Positions 1 through 8,597 of a DNA stretch of 64,000 nucleotides are shown here, one piece after another; the first letter of the stretch is position 1; each line of letters opens with the position of its first letter. The position numbers were made by a program, and so were the translations under genes. The DNA is from Micrococcales bacterium 31B (GTDB taxonomy: Bacteria; Actinomycetota; Actinomycetes; Actinomycetales; Dermabacteraceae): assembly GCA_022803075.1 (NCBI GenBank), contig JAFFTF010000001.1, positions 551,573 through 615,572 on the forward strand, given 5' to 3'. The notes under the pieces are model-generated. The model was given only the letters and a program-made list of their open reading frames with translations, was not told the DNA's origin and ran no database searches.

Positions 1-208
1 TGGGGGTGCGGGCCTGGGAGGCCCGGGGGCGTTTTGCCATGGAGTCCTTGGTCGCGAGGCTGACGATCTGAGCGGGGGCGCCCTGCCAGGGTAGACGGTG
101 GCGGACCGGTTCATAAACCTGGGCGGTCTCTGTCACTATGGACGCAGCGGAGCGAACGGCCGCGCGGGTGTGCTTGCGGCCCGCCGTGAGTGCAGCGTAG
201 GTCGTCAA
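1..208 (-). CDS. Possible 5' end of a divergent gene (partial, unknown)
   Basis: Reading the minus strand from a TTG at 208 gives about 69 codons with no stop before the window edge. Codon use is rich in G or C at the third position, as in the neighbours. The peptide is basic and Ala/Thr/Arg-rich, with a PWQGAPAQIVSL segment. I do not recognise a family. The reading frame would diverge from dinB. No convincing Shine-Dalgarno precedes the TTG, and internal starts (GTG near 136, ATG near 40) are possible. It could be chance, because GC-rich DNA often leaves long open frames. Confidence 0.33.
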   Translation of the reverse strand, partial: MTTYAALTAGRKHTRAAVRSAASIVTETAQVYEPVRHRLPWQGAPAQIVSLATKDSMAKRPRASQARTP

Positions 209-236
209 ATCGATTGCCAGAGGGGAGGGCACAGCA

Positions 237-1586
237 GTGAATAACGTGCGGGTGGGGGAGCGCCCCGCCTCAATAATGCACGTCGACATGGACAGCTTCT
301 TCGCCTCCGTCGAGATTCGCGATAATCCCGACCTCGCGGGACTACCCGTGGTGGTGGCGGGGGCCGGGCCACGCGGTGTCGTGGCGGCAGCGTCCTACCC
401 GGCGCGCGCCTACGGTATTCGCAGCGCCATGGCGACGGCGCGGGCGCGGCAATTGTGCACCGGCCTCGTAGTGGTGCAGCCCCAGGGTGAGAAATACTCC
501 GCGGCTTCGCGGCAGGTGATGGAGATCCTGCAGCGCTTCACTCCGGTGATCGAGCAGGTCAGCGTCGACGAGGCGTTTCTCGACGTGCAGTCGGTTTTGC
601 ACTTTGGCCGCAGCGCCCCGGACATTGCCCGCAGTATCAAGCGTGCGGTGCGAGACGAGGTGGGCCTCACGTGCACTATCGGGGTGGCCACCAATAAGAC
701 TGTTGCAAAAATTGCCTCTGCCCATTACAAGCCCGACGGCCTCGTCGTGGTGCCCGATCGCGATACCGAGCGGTTTTTGCGACCCCGCCCCGTGCGCCAC
801 CTCTCGGGGGTGGGGCCGAGCCTCGGCGAAAAGTTGGCCAAGTTGGGCGTGGTGACCATCGGTGACCTCGCCGATCTGCCCGAGCCCGACGTCGCGCGAC
901 TGCTCGGTGCGGGTGGCATGACCCTGCAACGTCGGGCGCGGGGTCTCGATGACGCGGTGCGTGCCGTGCGGGACCGTGACAAGTCGATGAGCGCGGAGCG
1001 GACCTTCGACACTGACCTTGCCGACCTCGACGAACTGAGGGCGCACATTTTGTCGCTCAGTGACAAGGTCGCCGCGAGGCTGCGCCGTCACGGGTACGCG
1101 GCCCGCACCATCGGCCTGAAGGTCAAGACCGCTCGGGGTGACACAGTGTCGCGCTCCCACACGTTGCCTCAGCCGACTGACACCACGCGTCGCATCTTCG
1201 AAACTACGCGAGACCTGCTGGACGTGCTCCTGCGCGTTCCGGGGGTGCGCCCTATTCGCCTCGTGGGCGTGCGCGGGGAGTCGCTGTCTGGCCCGGGCTT
1301 GAGCGTGCCCAGCCAGCGCGTAGCGTTCCAGTCTGATGCGGGTCCAGGCGAGCAGGGGTCTCTGTGGTCTGCCCAGGACGCCGGGGTGGCCCGCGAATTG
1401 GGGGCGGGTGCGGCATGGCGTGACCTGGACTCGGCGGTGGACCGTGCTCGCGGCCGGTTCGGGCGCGACCTCGTGGCACCTGCCTCGGCGCTGAAATTGC
1501 GTTCCGGGGGCACGCTCACCAAGCAGGAACTGGGGGCGCAGCACAAGGACGAGGACGGTCCTCGAACGGGTGGCGCCCGCGCCTAG
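237..1586 (+). CDS. dinB: DNA polymerase IV (Y-family translesion polymerase)
   Basis: 449 aa. Error-prone Y-family polymerase that extends mispaired or damaged primer ends. The catalytic palm carries the HVDMDSFFASVE motif (about residues 15-26) and SVDEAFLDV (about 109-117), giving the metal-binding acidic residues D17, D111 and E112. The thumb and little-finger regions follow. The C-terminus has the FGRDLVAPASAL segment typical of actinobacterial DinB. The GTG start at 237 is preceded by a purine-rich GAGGGGAGGG ribosome site about 8 nt upstream. It stands alone between a possible divergent gene and the DUF3040 gene. I see no actinobacterial LexA box (TCGAAC-N4-GTTCGA) upstream, so SOS control is not supported here. 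Confidence 0.95.
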   Translation: MNNVRVGERPASIMHVDMDSFFASVEIRDNPDLAGLPVVVAGAGPRGVVAAASYPARAYGIRSAMATARARQLCTGLVVVQPQGEKYSAASRQVMEILQRFTPVIEQVSVDEAFLDVQSVLHFGRSAPDIARSIKRAVRDEVGLTCTIGVATNKTVAKIASAHYKPDGLVVVPDRDTERFLRPRPVRHLSGVGPSLGEKLAKLGVVTIGDLADLPEPDVARLLGAGGMTLQRRARGLDDAVRAVRDRDKSMSAERTFDTDLADLDELRAHILSLSDKVAARLRRHGYAARTIGLKVKTARGDTVSRSHTLPQPTDTTRRIFETTRDLLDVLLRVPGVRPIRLVGVRGESLSGPGLSVPSQRVAFQSDAGPGEQGSLWSAQDAGVARELGAGAAWRDLDSAVDRARGRFGRDLVAPASALKLRSGGTLTKQELGAQHKDEDGPRTGGARA

Positions 1587-2070
1587 GGGCCTCTAAATGT
1601 GGGTCGTTAGTCCCGCGCGACAGCTTGCGTTGGGCGGCTGCGAGACGCGTGGAATTGCATGTCGCGTGATGCAACTTAATGGCCGCGTCGGGCGTTGATG
1701 AAGTATCTCGTGATGTGTCGCGTGCGGACCTGATCGCGGTTGGGGCTCGCTGCCCTTGTCGCGGCGGGTTTGCTCGTCATTGCGGAGCGATCGCGGAGAC
1801 TCAGCGTTTGCTGTGTGTTTTCGTGTGGCGGCTTGAGAGGGCACGGAGTAACCTTCGATTCTGACGTGGTGAACACCACTTTTCAGGGGTACGGATGCTG
1901 ACTCAGCAGCGCTCGATGGCCGTAATCGACATATCATGAGATCGAAGTGAAATTTGACCGTTGGATCGGCGTGTGCAGGCCCCAATTCGGGTGGATGCAG
2001 GTTCTCTCGGGTGAGTAAACTTCAATACGTACACAATCGAGGGCGATTTTCTACAGATGGGGTGGGGACA
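1587..2070. other. Intergenic region dinB - DUF3040
   Basis: No gene with convincing codon use or ribosome site was seen in these 484 bases. Two small inverted repeats are present: TTGCAT(1655-1660)/ATGCAA(1669-1674), and GTGGTG(1866-1871)/CACCAC(1874-1879) followed by TTTT, which could be a weak terminator. The region is less GC-rich than its surroundings and probably holds the promoter of the DUF3040 gene. Confidence 0.4.
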
Positions 2071-2451
2071 ATGCCGCTTTCGGAACATGAACAGCGCATG
2101 CTTGACCAGTTGGAGGAGCAACTGGCCAAAGAGGACCCAAAATTTGTCAATGCGATGCAGGCGACGAGCCGCAGTTGGTCGATTGGCCGGGTGCTCGGCG
2201 GAATCGTCATCGTTTTGGTTGGCTTGGGTGTGCTCATCGGTGGCGTGGCCACCAAACTACTGATCCTGGGCATCCTCGGCTTTGTCCTCATGGTCGGCGG
2301 TGCATGGCTGGCGTTCTCGACCTCTCGCAAACCGGGGGCCCCCGAGGCGCAGTCGAAGTCAGTCGGCGAAGCCACCACGAAAAAGTCTTTTACGTCGAAG
2401 TTTGAAGAGCGCTGGGAGAAGCGCCAGCAGGACGGCTGGGACCAGCGCTAA
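2071..2451 (+). CDS. DUF3040 family small membrane protein
   Basis: 126 aa. Starts MPLSEHEQRMLDQLEEQL, the signature opening of DUF3040 proteins found next to the dcw cluster in Actinobacteria. A charged N-terminal helix is followed by two membrane segments (about residues 38-57 and 60-80) and a basic, Lys/Arg-rich tail. The function of the family is unknown. The ATG at 2071 was chosen because the family motif begins there and a GGTGGGG ribosome site lies just upstream; a longer frame from 1954 would add 39 residues unlike the family. A strong hairpin terminator follows the stop, so it is probably transcribed separately from mraZ. Confidence 0.88.
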   Translation: MPLSEHEQRMLDQLEEQLAKEDPKFVNAMQATSRSWSIGRVLGGIVIVLVGLGVLIGGVATKLLILGILGFVLMVGGAWLAFSTSRKPGAPEAQSKSVGEATTKKSFTSKFEERWEKRQQDGWDQR

Positions 2452-2471
2452 CTGACACCCCCCCTCATTGA

Positions 2472-2499
2472 ATGCCGGGCTTTTGCCCGGCATTTTTTT
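2472..2499 (+). terminator. Rho-independent terminator after DUF3040 gene
   Basis: ATGCCGGGC (2472-2480), loop TTTT, GCCCGGCAT (2485-2493), then a run of T. The 9-bp stem is perfect and the T tract makes this the clearest intrinsic terminator in the window. Confidence 0.9.
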
Positions 2500-2546
2500 G
2501 CCTTGTTCGGCGGCGTGCATGGGCGGAAACCTCGTGCCCTCTTCTC

Positions 2547-2566
2547 CCCACTTTCCTCCACCCCCC
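2547..2566 (-). promoter_or_regulatory. MraZ-box-like tandem repeat 1
   Basis: Read on the minus strand this is GTGGAGGAAAGTGGGGAG: two GTGG(A/G)G units with 10-nt periodicity. MraZ proteins bind short tandem G-rich repeats upstream of their own operon (TGGGN in Escherichia coli, AAAGTGK in Mollicutes). The assignment is by similarity and position upstream of mraZ. Confidence 0.5.
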
Positions 2567-2680
2567 TGGGCGAGGGCCTTCCGCATCGCAAACATGCAGG
2601 TCAAAGTCGATCTCAGAGGCGATCGCATCGGCGAGGTCGCGAGCGGCACTCCACGTGTGGCGCGGCGTCCCAAATTCCCG

Positions 2681-2694
2681 CCACTTTCCTCCAC
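2681..2694 (-). promoter_or_regulatory. MraZ-box-like tandem repeat 2
   Basis: The minus strand reads GTGGAGGAAAGTGG, identical over 14 bases to the core of the element at 2547-2566, again with a 10-nt repeat period. The repetition of one sequence in a non-coding stretch upstream of mraZ argues for a regulator site. Confidence 0.5.
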
Positions 2695-2764
2695 CGTATT
2701 TACCTGCATTTTTAGGGGTTTGCTGTCGCTGATTCGCGAATTTGGGGTGCGAAGAGGGTCATAA

Positions 2765-2780
2765 GTGGAGTAAAGTGGAG
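2765..2780 (+). promoter_or_regulatory. MraZ-box-like tandem repeat 3, mraZ proximal
   Basis: The plus strand reads GTGGAGTAAAGTGGAG, two GTGGAG units 10 nt apart, about 33 nt before the mraZ ATG. The orientation is opposite to the two upstream copies. The position fits autorepression of the mraZ (dcw) promoter by MraZ. Confidence 0.55.
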
Positions 2781-2812
2781 GAACTGCATGATCGTGGTGT
2801 GAGGGGGGGTTG

Positions 2813-3253
2813 ATGGCGCTCGGTTTTTTGGGTACCTATACCCCTCGGCTCGACGACAAAGGCCGCCTCATCCTTCCCGCCAAGTTTCGTGCAGATATGG
2901 CGAACGGCATCGTGCTCACCCGGGGCATGGATCGCTGCATCGCCGTGTACACCGTCGCAGCGTTTGAGCAACTCAGCGAGAAACTGCGTCAGTCACCGGC
3001 CTCCAACCGGGCCGCGCGAAACTACATTCGCGTGCTGCTCTCAGGTGCCAGTGACATGACGCCGGACTCGCAGGGTCGCATCCCCATCCCACCCACGCTG
3101 CGGGAGTACGCGGGGTTGGAGCGAGACGTCGCGGTCGTGGGTCAAGGTGATCACGTCGAAATCTGGGATTCGTCCGCGTGGGACGAGTTCTTGGTGCAGA
3201 CGGAGCAAGAGTTCGCCAACATTTCGGACGAGATCATTCCGGGCCTCTTCTAG
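2813..3253 (+). CDS. mraZ: MraZ, dcw operon transcriptional regulator
   Basis: 146 aa. MraZ forms a ring of two SpoVT/AbrB-like half-domains per chain and binds repeats upstream of its own operon. Both DXXXR signatures are visible: [14 protein letters not shown] near the N-terminus and [14 protein letters not shown] in the second half. The ATG at 2813 follows a GAGGGGGGG ribosome site; a TTG directly before it is an alternative. First gene of the division and cell wall cluster, which runs in one direction for 17 kb. GTGGAG repeats upstream are candidate self-binding sites. Confidence 0.96.
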   Translation: MALGFLGTYTPRLDDKGRLILPAKFRADMANGIVLTRGMDRCIAVYTVAAFEQLSEKLRQSPASNRAARNYIRVLLSGASDMTPDSQGRIPIPPTLREYAGLERDVAVVGQGDHVEIWDSSAWDEFLVQTEQEFANISDEIIPGLF

Positions 3254-3408
3254 CGGCCCGCCACCGATGTCGCCCCGGCTCATCCCATGGGCCAGCAACA
3301 GGTGTGCGTAGGCCTCCGGCCGTTACCTCCCTGACGTCACTTCCCCGGTGTCAGGTAGTAATGGCAGGGGACCTAAACACACCTGTTCTGCATCACCGAA
3401 AAGGACCC

Positions 3409-4401
3409 ATGAGCGAGAAGAAGCCCGCCGAACAGCGACACGTACCCGTCATGTTGCAGCGTTGCGTCGACCTCATGAAGCCCTCGCTCCAACACGAGGG
3501 TGCCATCGCCGTAGACGCCACGTTGGGCATGGGTGGCCATTCGCAGCGCATTTTGCAGGACGCCCCGTCGGCCCGTCTGATCGGTATCGACCGAGATACC
3601 CAGGCCCTCGACCTCGCCCGCGACCGCCTGGAACGGGCCGGGGTCGCCGATCGTGCCACGCTCGTGCACTCCGTCTACGACGAGATCCCCGAGGTGCTGG
3701 CTGACCTTGGGCTGCCTGGCGCCGATGCGATTCTGATGGACCTTGGCGTGTCGTCTCTCCAACTCGATGAGGCCGACCGCGGCTTCGCCTACGCGATCGA
3801 CGCACCCCTCGACATGCGCATGAACAAGACGGGCGATGACCTGACGGCCGCCGACATTCTGAACACCTACTCAGCCCAAGAAATCTCCCGGATCCTCTTC
3901 ACCTATGGCGAGGAGAAGTTTGCGCGCAAGATCGCCGCCGCCGTCGTGCGCGAGCGAGAACAGGCCCCATTCGACACGAGCGGTCGCTTGGTTGACTTGC
4001 TCCGCCGCACCGTGCCGCAGGCCAGCCAGCGCACCGGGGGGCACCCCGCCAAGCGCACCTTCCAGGCACTGCGCATCGAGGTCAACCAAGAACTCAGTGT
4101 GCTCGAAGCCGCAATTCCCGCGGCATGCGATGCGCTGCGCCCCGACGGCAGACTCGTCGTCATGTCCTATCATTCTTTGGAAGACCGGATCGTCAAGCAG
4201 GAGTTTGTGCGGCGCACCGCAAGCAAGGCCCCGCTTGGCCTCCCGGTCGAATTGCCCGAGCATCGCGCCGGGTTCGAAACCATAGTGCGAGGCAGCGAGA
4301 AGGCCAGCCCTGCGGAACTCGAGGAGAATCCTCGCTCCGCTTCGGTTCGCCTGCGAGGCCTGCGCCGACTCAGCACCCAGGAGGTTGCCCGTGGCCAATG
4401 A
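3409..4401 (+). CDS. rsmH: 16S rRNA (cytosine-1402-N4) methyltransferase
   Basis: 330 aa. Methylates N4 of C1402 in the 16S rRNA P site using S-adenosylmethionine. The SAM-binding motif [11 protein letters not shown] lies at about residues 35-45. Further family motifs are [10 protein letters not shown] and the late [13 protein letters not shown]. The start is the ATG at 3409 ([15 protein letters not shown]), with AAAAGGA upstream; the open frame extends further 5' but would overlap mraZ. It is separated from mraZ by 155 bases and overlaps the next gene, ftsL, by 11 bases. Confidence 0.96.
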   Translation: MSEKKPAEQRHVPVMLQRCVDLMKPSLQHEGAIAVDATLGMGGHSQRILQDAPSARLIGIDRDTQALDLARDRLERAGVADRATLVHSVYDEIPEVLADLGLPGADAILMDLGVSSLQLDEADRGFAYAIDAPLDMRMNKTGDDLTAADILNTYSAQEISRILFTYGEEKFARKIAAAVVREREQAPFDTSGRLVDLLRRTVPQASQRTGGHPAKRTFQALRIEVNQELSVLEAAIPAACDALRPDGRLVVMSYHSLEDRIVKQEFVRRTASKAPLGLPVELPEHRAGFETIVRGSEKASPAELEENPRSASVRLRGLRRLSTQEVARGQ

Positions 4402-5047
4402 GCCCACCCCGCGAGGTCGCGTGATTGACGCGCGACGCCTCGTGACGGGCGAGCGAGGCCGCGGCGACGACGAGCGCAGGCTCGTCTCGGTGCGCTACAT
4501 CGTGGCCGTGGCCGCGCTGCTTGCCGTCACGGCCATCTTGCTTCAGCTCATGCGCCTCCACGTCGACGCAGCGGCGTACGAGCAGCAGCGACTCACCACC
4601 ACCCAGGCCGACCTGCAAGATCGGATTGGCGTGCTGAAACTCGACCTGCAGAGCCGCGACACCTCGCAGTACCTGAGCGGAGAGGCTGCGAAGCTCGGCA
4701 TGGTGCCCGCCCCCGCTCCGGCGTTCCTCGAAGTGGGCACCTCCACGGTGATTGGCACCCCCAAAGCGGCCGAGTCCGTAGATCCCGAGTCCCTTTCGCA
4801 GCTCGGCGACGCCAGCGTTGATTCCAGCGACAGTCCGTCAGCGGGGGCCACCCCGGACGCCCCGGGGGACGCTGGCAGCGCCACTGCACCTGCCAGCGGG
4901 GCGGCCGAGGCGTCCGCCACCCCCAGCCCCCAGGCTCAGCCGAGCGCAAGCGAGCAGCCGGCCCAGGCGCCAACTACGGGAGGGCCCAGCGCGCCAGCGG
5001 CGGAGGCGACTCCAGGGAACGTAGCATCGAGTGGGAACGCGCAATAG
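4391..5047 (+). CDS. ftsL: FtsL-like septum formation protein
   Basis: 218 aa. A short basic cytoplasmic N-terminus, one membrane segment (about residues 35-54) and a heptad-like coiled-coil region after it ([20 protein letters not shown]) match the FtsL/DivIC type of divisome protein. The position between rsmH and ftsI supports this. The last 120 residues are Ala/Ser/Pro/Gln-rich and probably disordered, longer than usual for FtsL. The GTG at 4391 is chosen because AGGAGG lies at 4379-4384, inside the end of rsmH. FtsL links FtsQ and FtsB to the FtsW-FtsI synthase. Sequence conservation is low in this family, so context carries much of the call. Confidence 0.8.
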   Translation: MANEPTPRGRVIDARRLVTGERGRGDDERRLVSVRYIVAVAALLAVTAILLQLMRLHVDAAAYEQQRLTTTQADLQDRIGVLKLDLQSRDTSQYLSGEAAKLGMVPAPAPAFLEVGTSTVIGTPKAAESVDPESLSQLGDASVDSSDSPSAGATPDAPGDAGSATAPASGAAEASATPSPQAQPSASEQPAQAPTTGGPSAPAAEATPGNVASSGNAQ

Positions 5048-5106
5048 TTGTCCCCGTTTCGAGGGGTCGGCGCACCCGAGGTAACGCAACACGGCGACAG
5101 GAAACC

Positions 5107-6966
5107 ATGACCACGAGAAGGACTCCCCCCAACGCGGCGCTACCGGCCGTTGCGGCGGGGCCGCGCAGGGACCTCAAGCAGGCCACGGGACGTCGCCATA
5201 ATTACGTGCTGGTGATCGTGCTGGTGCTGCTGCTGGCTCTGTCGGGGCGTTTGATCTGGATCCAGGGCATCAACCAGTCCAAGGTGGCGTACGACTCGGT
5301 GGCGAGCCGTCTCGCGCGCATCGAGTTGCCCGCGCAGCGCGGCGTCATCTCCGATGCCAACGGCACCGTCATGGCGTCCACCAGCATCACGTACTCCATC
5401 ACCATTGACCCCTCGCAGATTGCCGCCGCGCGACTGAGCCTCGACGGAGGCAGGACCCGGCTCGAAGGCGCCGACGCCATGGTGCCCTATGTGGCCGATA
5501 AGCTGGGCCTGACCCGAGCCGCCCTCGCCGCCACGCTGCAGGAGCAGGAGACACGCGTACAGGAGGCCATCGCGGCGGGCACGAGTCCGCCCCGCTACTT
5601 TGTGATCGCGAGCGGCATTTCGCCCGTAGAGCGCCGCGACATCATGACCTACGCACGCAACAATTCTCTGCCGTACTTCAGCGAGTCCAAGGAAAGCCGC
5701 GTATACGCCGGCAATGAGGTCGGGGCCAACGTTCTGGGCGGCCTCACCGCGACCGATCAGACGCCCATCGGCGGCATCGAGTTGAGTCTCGACGAGTACC
5801 TCAAGGGCACGGACGGTGCGCAGGTCTATGAGCAGGGCCGCCTCGGCCAGGAGATTCCCGGCGGCGAAAACTCGTATGTGGCTCCCGTCAACGGTAGCGA
5901 CATCAAACTCACCATTGACTCTGACGTGCAGTGGAAGGCGCAACAGGAGTGCACGGCAAAGCTCGAAGAAATCAAGGGCGATACGTGCACGGCCGTGGTG
6001 ATGGACGTCGCCACCGGCGCCATCGTGGCCCTCGCCGAGGCGCCCACCTATGATGCGAACAATCCGGGAGCCGCCCCCGCCGGTGCGCTCGTAAACCGGT
6101 CCATCTCGGACGTGTTCGAGCCCGGCTCGACGGGCAAGGTCATCACCGCTGCGGCCGCCATCGAAGAGGGCAAGGTCACGCCCACGACTCCCTACACGGT
6201 CCCGTACGAGTTCACGACTCCCAACGGCCAAGTGTTCACCGACGCCGAGCACCATGAAGAGCTGAAACTGACCCTCGCGGGAGTGCTGGCGGAGTCATCC
6301 AATACCGGCACCGTGCAGGTCGGCAGCACGCTCCCGGCCGAGGTGCGCTTCCAGTACATGAAGAAGTTCAACATGGGCGTCAAGACCGGGGTCGAGTTGC
6401 CCGGCGAATCCCAGGGCTTGCTCGCAAATTACGTGGATTGGGACGGCCGCACCAACTACACCACGATGTTCGGCCAGGGCTACGCCGTCAACGCGCTGCA
6501 GCAGGTCAGCGTGTTTGCGACGGTGGCCAACGGGGGCGTGCGGATGCCCGTGCACCTCGTCGACACGATCACCAAGCCCGACGGAGAGACCGTCGAACTG
6601 GACCGCGAGCAGCCCGTGCAGGTGATCACGAAGGACACCTCCGACCAAATCATGCGCATGCTTGAGGGCGTCGTCGCGGGCGGCACCGGCAAGTCCGGCG
6701 CGGTCGCGGGCTATCAGATCGCGGGCAAGACGGGCACCGCCGAGATTCTTGGCGAAGACCCCGCCTACGTGGCCTCGTTCATTGGCATCGCCCCCGCCGA
6801 GAACCCCAAATACGTCGTGGGCGTCTTCGTGCGCAAGTCGGGCGCCCTGATCTACGGCTCCGAGGTGGCCGCCCCCGTGTTCAGTGATCTCATGACCTAC
6901 GTGCTGCAAAAGCAGTCGGTGCCGCCGAGCCTGACCCCCGCCGTGCCCTACCCCCTCACCTGGTGA
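5107..6966 (+). CDS. ftsI: Septal class B penicillin-binding protein (FtsI/PBP3)
   Basis: 619 aa. Transpeptidase that cross-links septal peptidoglycan. A single membrane anchor at about residues 32-52 is followed by the PBP dimerisation domain and the transpeptidase domain. Active-site motifs: STGK with nucleophile Ser341 and Lys344, the SxN motif at S397-N399, and KTGT at 541-544. The length fits the family. It sits between ftsL and murE; FtsW, its glycosyltransferase partner, is encoded 6 kb downstream. The ATG at 5107 is preceded by GACAGGAAACC. Confidence 0.96.
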   Translation: MTTRRTPPNAALPAVAAGPRRDLKQATGRRHNYVLVIVLVLLLALSGRLIWIQGINQSKVAYDSVASRLARIELPAQRGVISDANGTVMASTSITYSITIDPSQIAAARLSLDGGRTRLEGADAMVPYVADKLGLTRAALAATLQEQETRVQEAIAAGTSPPRYFVIASGISPVERRDIMTYARNNSLPYFSESKESRVYAGNEVGANVLGGLTATDQTPIGGIELSLDEYLKGTDGAQVYEQGRLGQEIPGGENSYVAPVNGSDIKLTIDSDVQWKAQQECTAKLEEIKGDTCTAVVMDVATGAIVALAEAPTYDANNPGAAPAGALVNRSISDVFEPGSTGKVITAAAAIEEGKVTPTTPYTVPYEFTTPNGQVFTDAEHHEELKLTLAGVLAESSNTGTVQVGSTLPAEVRFQYMKKFNMGVKTGVELPGESQGLLANYVDWDGRTNYTTMFGQGYAVNALQQVSVFATVANGGVRMPVHLVDTITKPDGETVELDREQPVQVITKDTSDQIMRMLEGVVAGGTGKSGAVAGYQIAGKTGTAEILGEDPAYVASFIGIAPAENPKYVVGVFVRKSGALIYGSEVAAPVFSDLMTYVLQKQSVPPSLTPAVPYPLTW

Positions 6967-6970
6967 TTCC

Positions 6971-8566
6971 ATGCGACCTCAACACGTAGCCGCCCAGTCC
7001 CTGCGCTCCCTGCTGGAGCCCCTCGCGGGCACCGCCGCGCTCGAGACGGACGCCGACATTTCGGGAGTCACGCTCGATTCACGCGGGGTGAAGCCGGGCG
7101 ATCTGTATGCGGCGTTGCCGGGCGCCACGACCCACGGGGCCAAATTTGCTGCCGCGGCTGCGGGGGCCGGGGCGTCCGCAATTTTGACGGACGCCGAGGG
7201 TGCCGCGTTGGCCGGGTACCTCGAGATTCCGATCGCGGTGCATCCGGAGCCCCGGGCCATCCTGGGCGATTTGGCCGCCGCCCTGTACGGCCGCGCCGCC
7301 GATGACCTCGTGATGTATGGCCTCACGGGAACGAACGGCAAGACGACGACCGCCTATTTGGTGGCGGGTGCCCTCGCGCACCTCGGGCAGAATCCCGGTC
7401 TGATCGGAACCAATGGCACGTTCGTGCGGGGGGAGCGGCTGCCCACGCAGCGCACCACGCCCGAGGCCACCGACCTGCACGGCATTTTCGCTCTCATGCG
7501 CGAACGCGGCTGTGGCAGCGTCTGCATGGAGGTCTCCTCGCACGCGCTCACGCTGCACCGTGTCGACGGCATGCGCTTCGACGTGGCCGGGTTCACGAAC
7601 CTCAGCCAGGACCACCTGGATTTTCACCCGACGCTCGAAGACTACTTTGATGCGAAGGCGAGCCTGTTCACGCCCGAGCGCTCGCGTGCGGGCATCGTGT
7701 GCCTCGACGACGAGTGGGGAGCGCGCCTCGCGGAGCGCATACGCGCGCACTACCCCGACTACCCCCTCACGACGTACGCGACGACCGGCTCACCCGGGGC
7801 CGACGGCGCCGACTACGTGGCATCGGAGGGCAGCAGTGAGGGCCACGCCGCACTCGGGGGCACCAGTGCTCTCGACTTCCTCGTTCAGGACGCCGCGGGC
7901 CACCGCTGGCCGGGTCGCTCCCCGCTGCCGGGCCGACATAACATGGCGAACGCCACGCTCGCCATGCTGATGTTGCAGGTTGCCGGGGGGTGCAACCTCG
8001 CGGATGCCGCCCGGGCGGTCGCCCACGCGGGCCAGGTACCCGGTCGGATGGAGTGCGTGAATCCCGAACCCCCCGGCGTCCGCACCCAACCGCCCGTGTT
8101 CGTTGATTTTGCCCATTCGCCCGATTCGCTCACGCAGGCCTGCGATACGCTGCGGCCACTCGTCGGCGCGGGCGGTCGGCTGCTCATGGTGATGGGCGCA
8201 GGCGGAGACCGCGATGCGCTCAAGCGACCGCTGATGGGCGCCGCTGCAGTTCGCGGCGCCGATGTCGTCATCATCACCGACGACAACCCGCGCAGCGAAG
8301 CACCCGGCACCATTCGCGCTGCCGTCAAGGCCGGCGCCTATGGCGAACTGGAGGCCCGGGCCGCTGCCGGGGGTTCACTGGGCGAAGTAGTGGAGATTCC
8401 CGGCCGCAGAAGTGCAATTATGGAGGCTATCCGCCGCGCCACGCCCCGTGACGTCGTGTTGTTGGCGGGCAAAGGCAGCGAGAGTGGCCAAGAGATTAAC
8501 GGTGTGACCACCCCGTTTGATGATCGCGAAGAAGGCCGCGCGGCCCTCGCGCAGAGGAACACCTAG
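6971..8566 (+). CDS. murE: UDP-MurNAc-tripeptide synthetase (MurE)
   Basis: 531 aa. Adds the third amino acid to UDP-MurNAc-L-Ala-D-Glu. The ATP loop GTNGKTTT begins at about residue 120. The substrate-selecting loop reads DDNPRSE at about residue 437; DNPR is typical of meso-diaminopimelate-adding enzymes, though in Actinobacteria with L-Lys or L-Orn walls the motif alone is not decisive. Starts 4 bases after the ftsI stop and is followed closely by murF. The Shine-Dalgarno is weak, so translational coupling to ftsI is likely. Confidence 0.95.
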   Translation: MRPQHVAAQSLRSLLEPLAGTAALETDADISGVTLDSRGVKPGDLYAALPGATTHGAKFAAAAAGAGASAILTDAEGAALAGYLEIPIAVHPEPRAILGDLAAALYGRAADDLVMYGLTGTNGKTTTAYLVAGALAHLGQNPGLIGTNGTFVRGERLPTQRTTPEATDLHGIFALMRERGCGSVCMEVSSHALTLHRVDGMRFDVAGFTNLSQDHLDFHPTLEDYFDAKASLFTPERSRAGIVCLDDEWGARLAERIRAHYPDYPLTTYATTGSPGADGADYVASEGSSEGHAALGGTSALDFLVQDAAGHRWPGRSPLPGRHNMANATLAMLMLQVAGGCNLADAARAVAHAGQVPGRMECVNPEPPGVRTQPPVFVDFAHSPDSLTQACDTLRPLVGAGGRLLMVMGAGGDRDALKRPLMGAAAVRGADVVIITDDNPRSEAPGTIRAAVKAGAYGELEARAAAGGSLGEVVEIPGRRSAIMEAIRRATPRDVVLLAGKGSESGQEINGVTTPFDDREEGRAALAQRNT

Positions 8567-8597
8567 ATGGTTGGCCGCACAAGAAAGGCGTAGTACA

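Larger units (their letters stand above)
2500..2812. other. dcw cluster upstream regulatory region
   Basis: About 310 bases between the DUF3040 terminator and mraZ. No supported gene is present. It contains the three MraZ-box-like repeats listed separately, and must hold the main dcw promoter, which I could not place with confidence. Confidence 0.5.

Noticed and set aside
160-236. SOS (LexA) box before dinB
   Set aside because: No TCGAAC-N4-GTTCGA-like sequence is present.
342-1544. Long minus-strand open frame opposite dinB
   Set aside because: It is a shadow of a clear polymerase gene; the peptide is His/Arg-rich low complexity without family motifs.
2468-2764. Small open frames between the DUF3040 gene and mraZ
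   Set aside because: They begin inside the terminator hairpin, cross the MraZ-like repeats and have no coding-like composition.
3330-3355. CCTGAC/GTCAGG inverted repeat before rsmH as a terminator
   Set aside because: Only 6 bp with a 14-base spacer and no T tract, within a co-directional operon; too weak to call.
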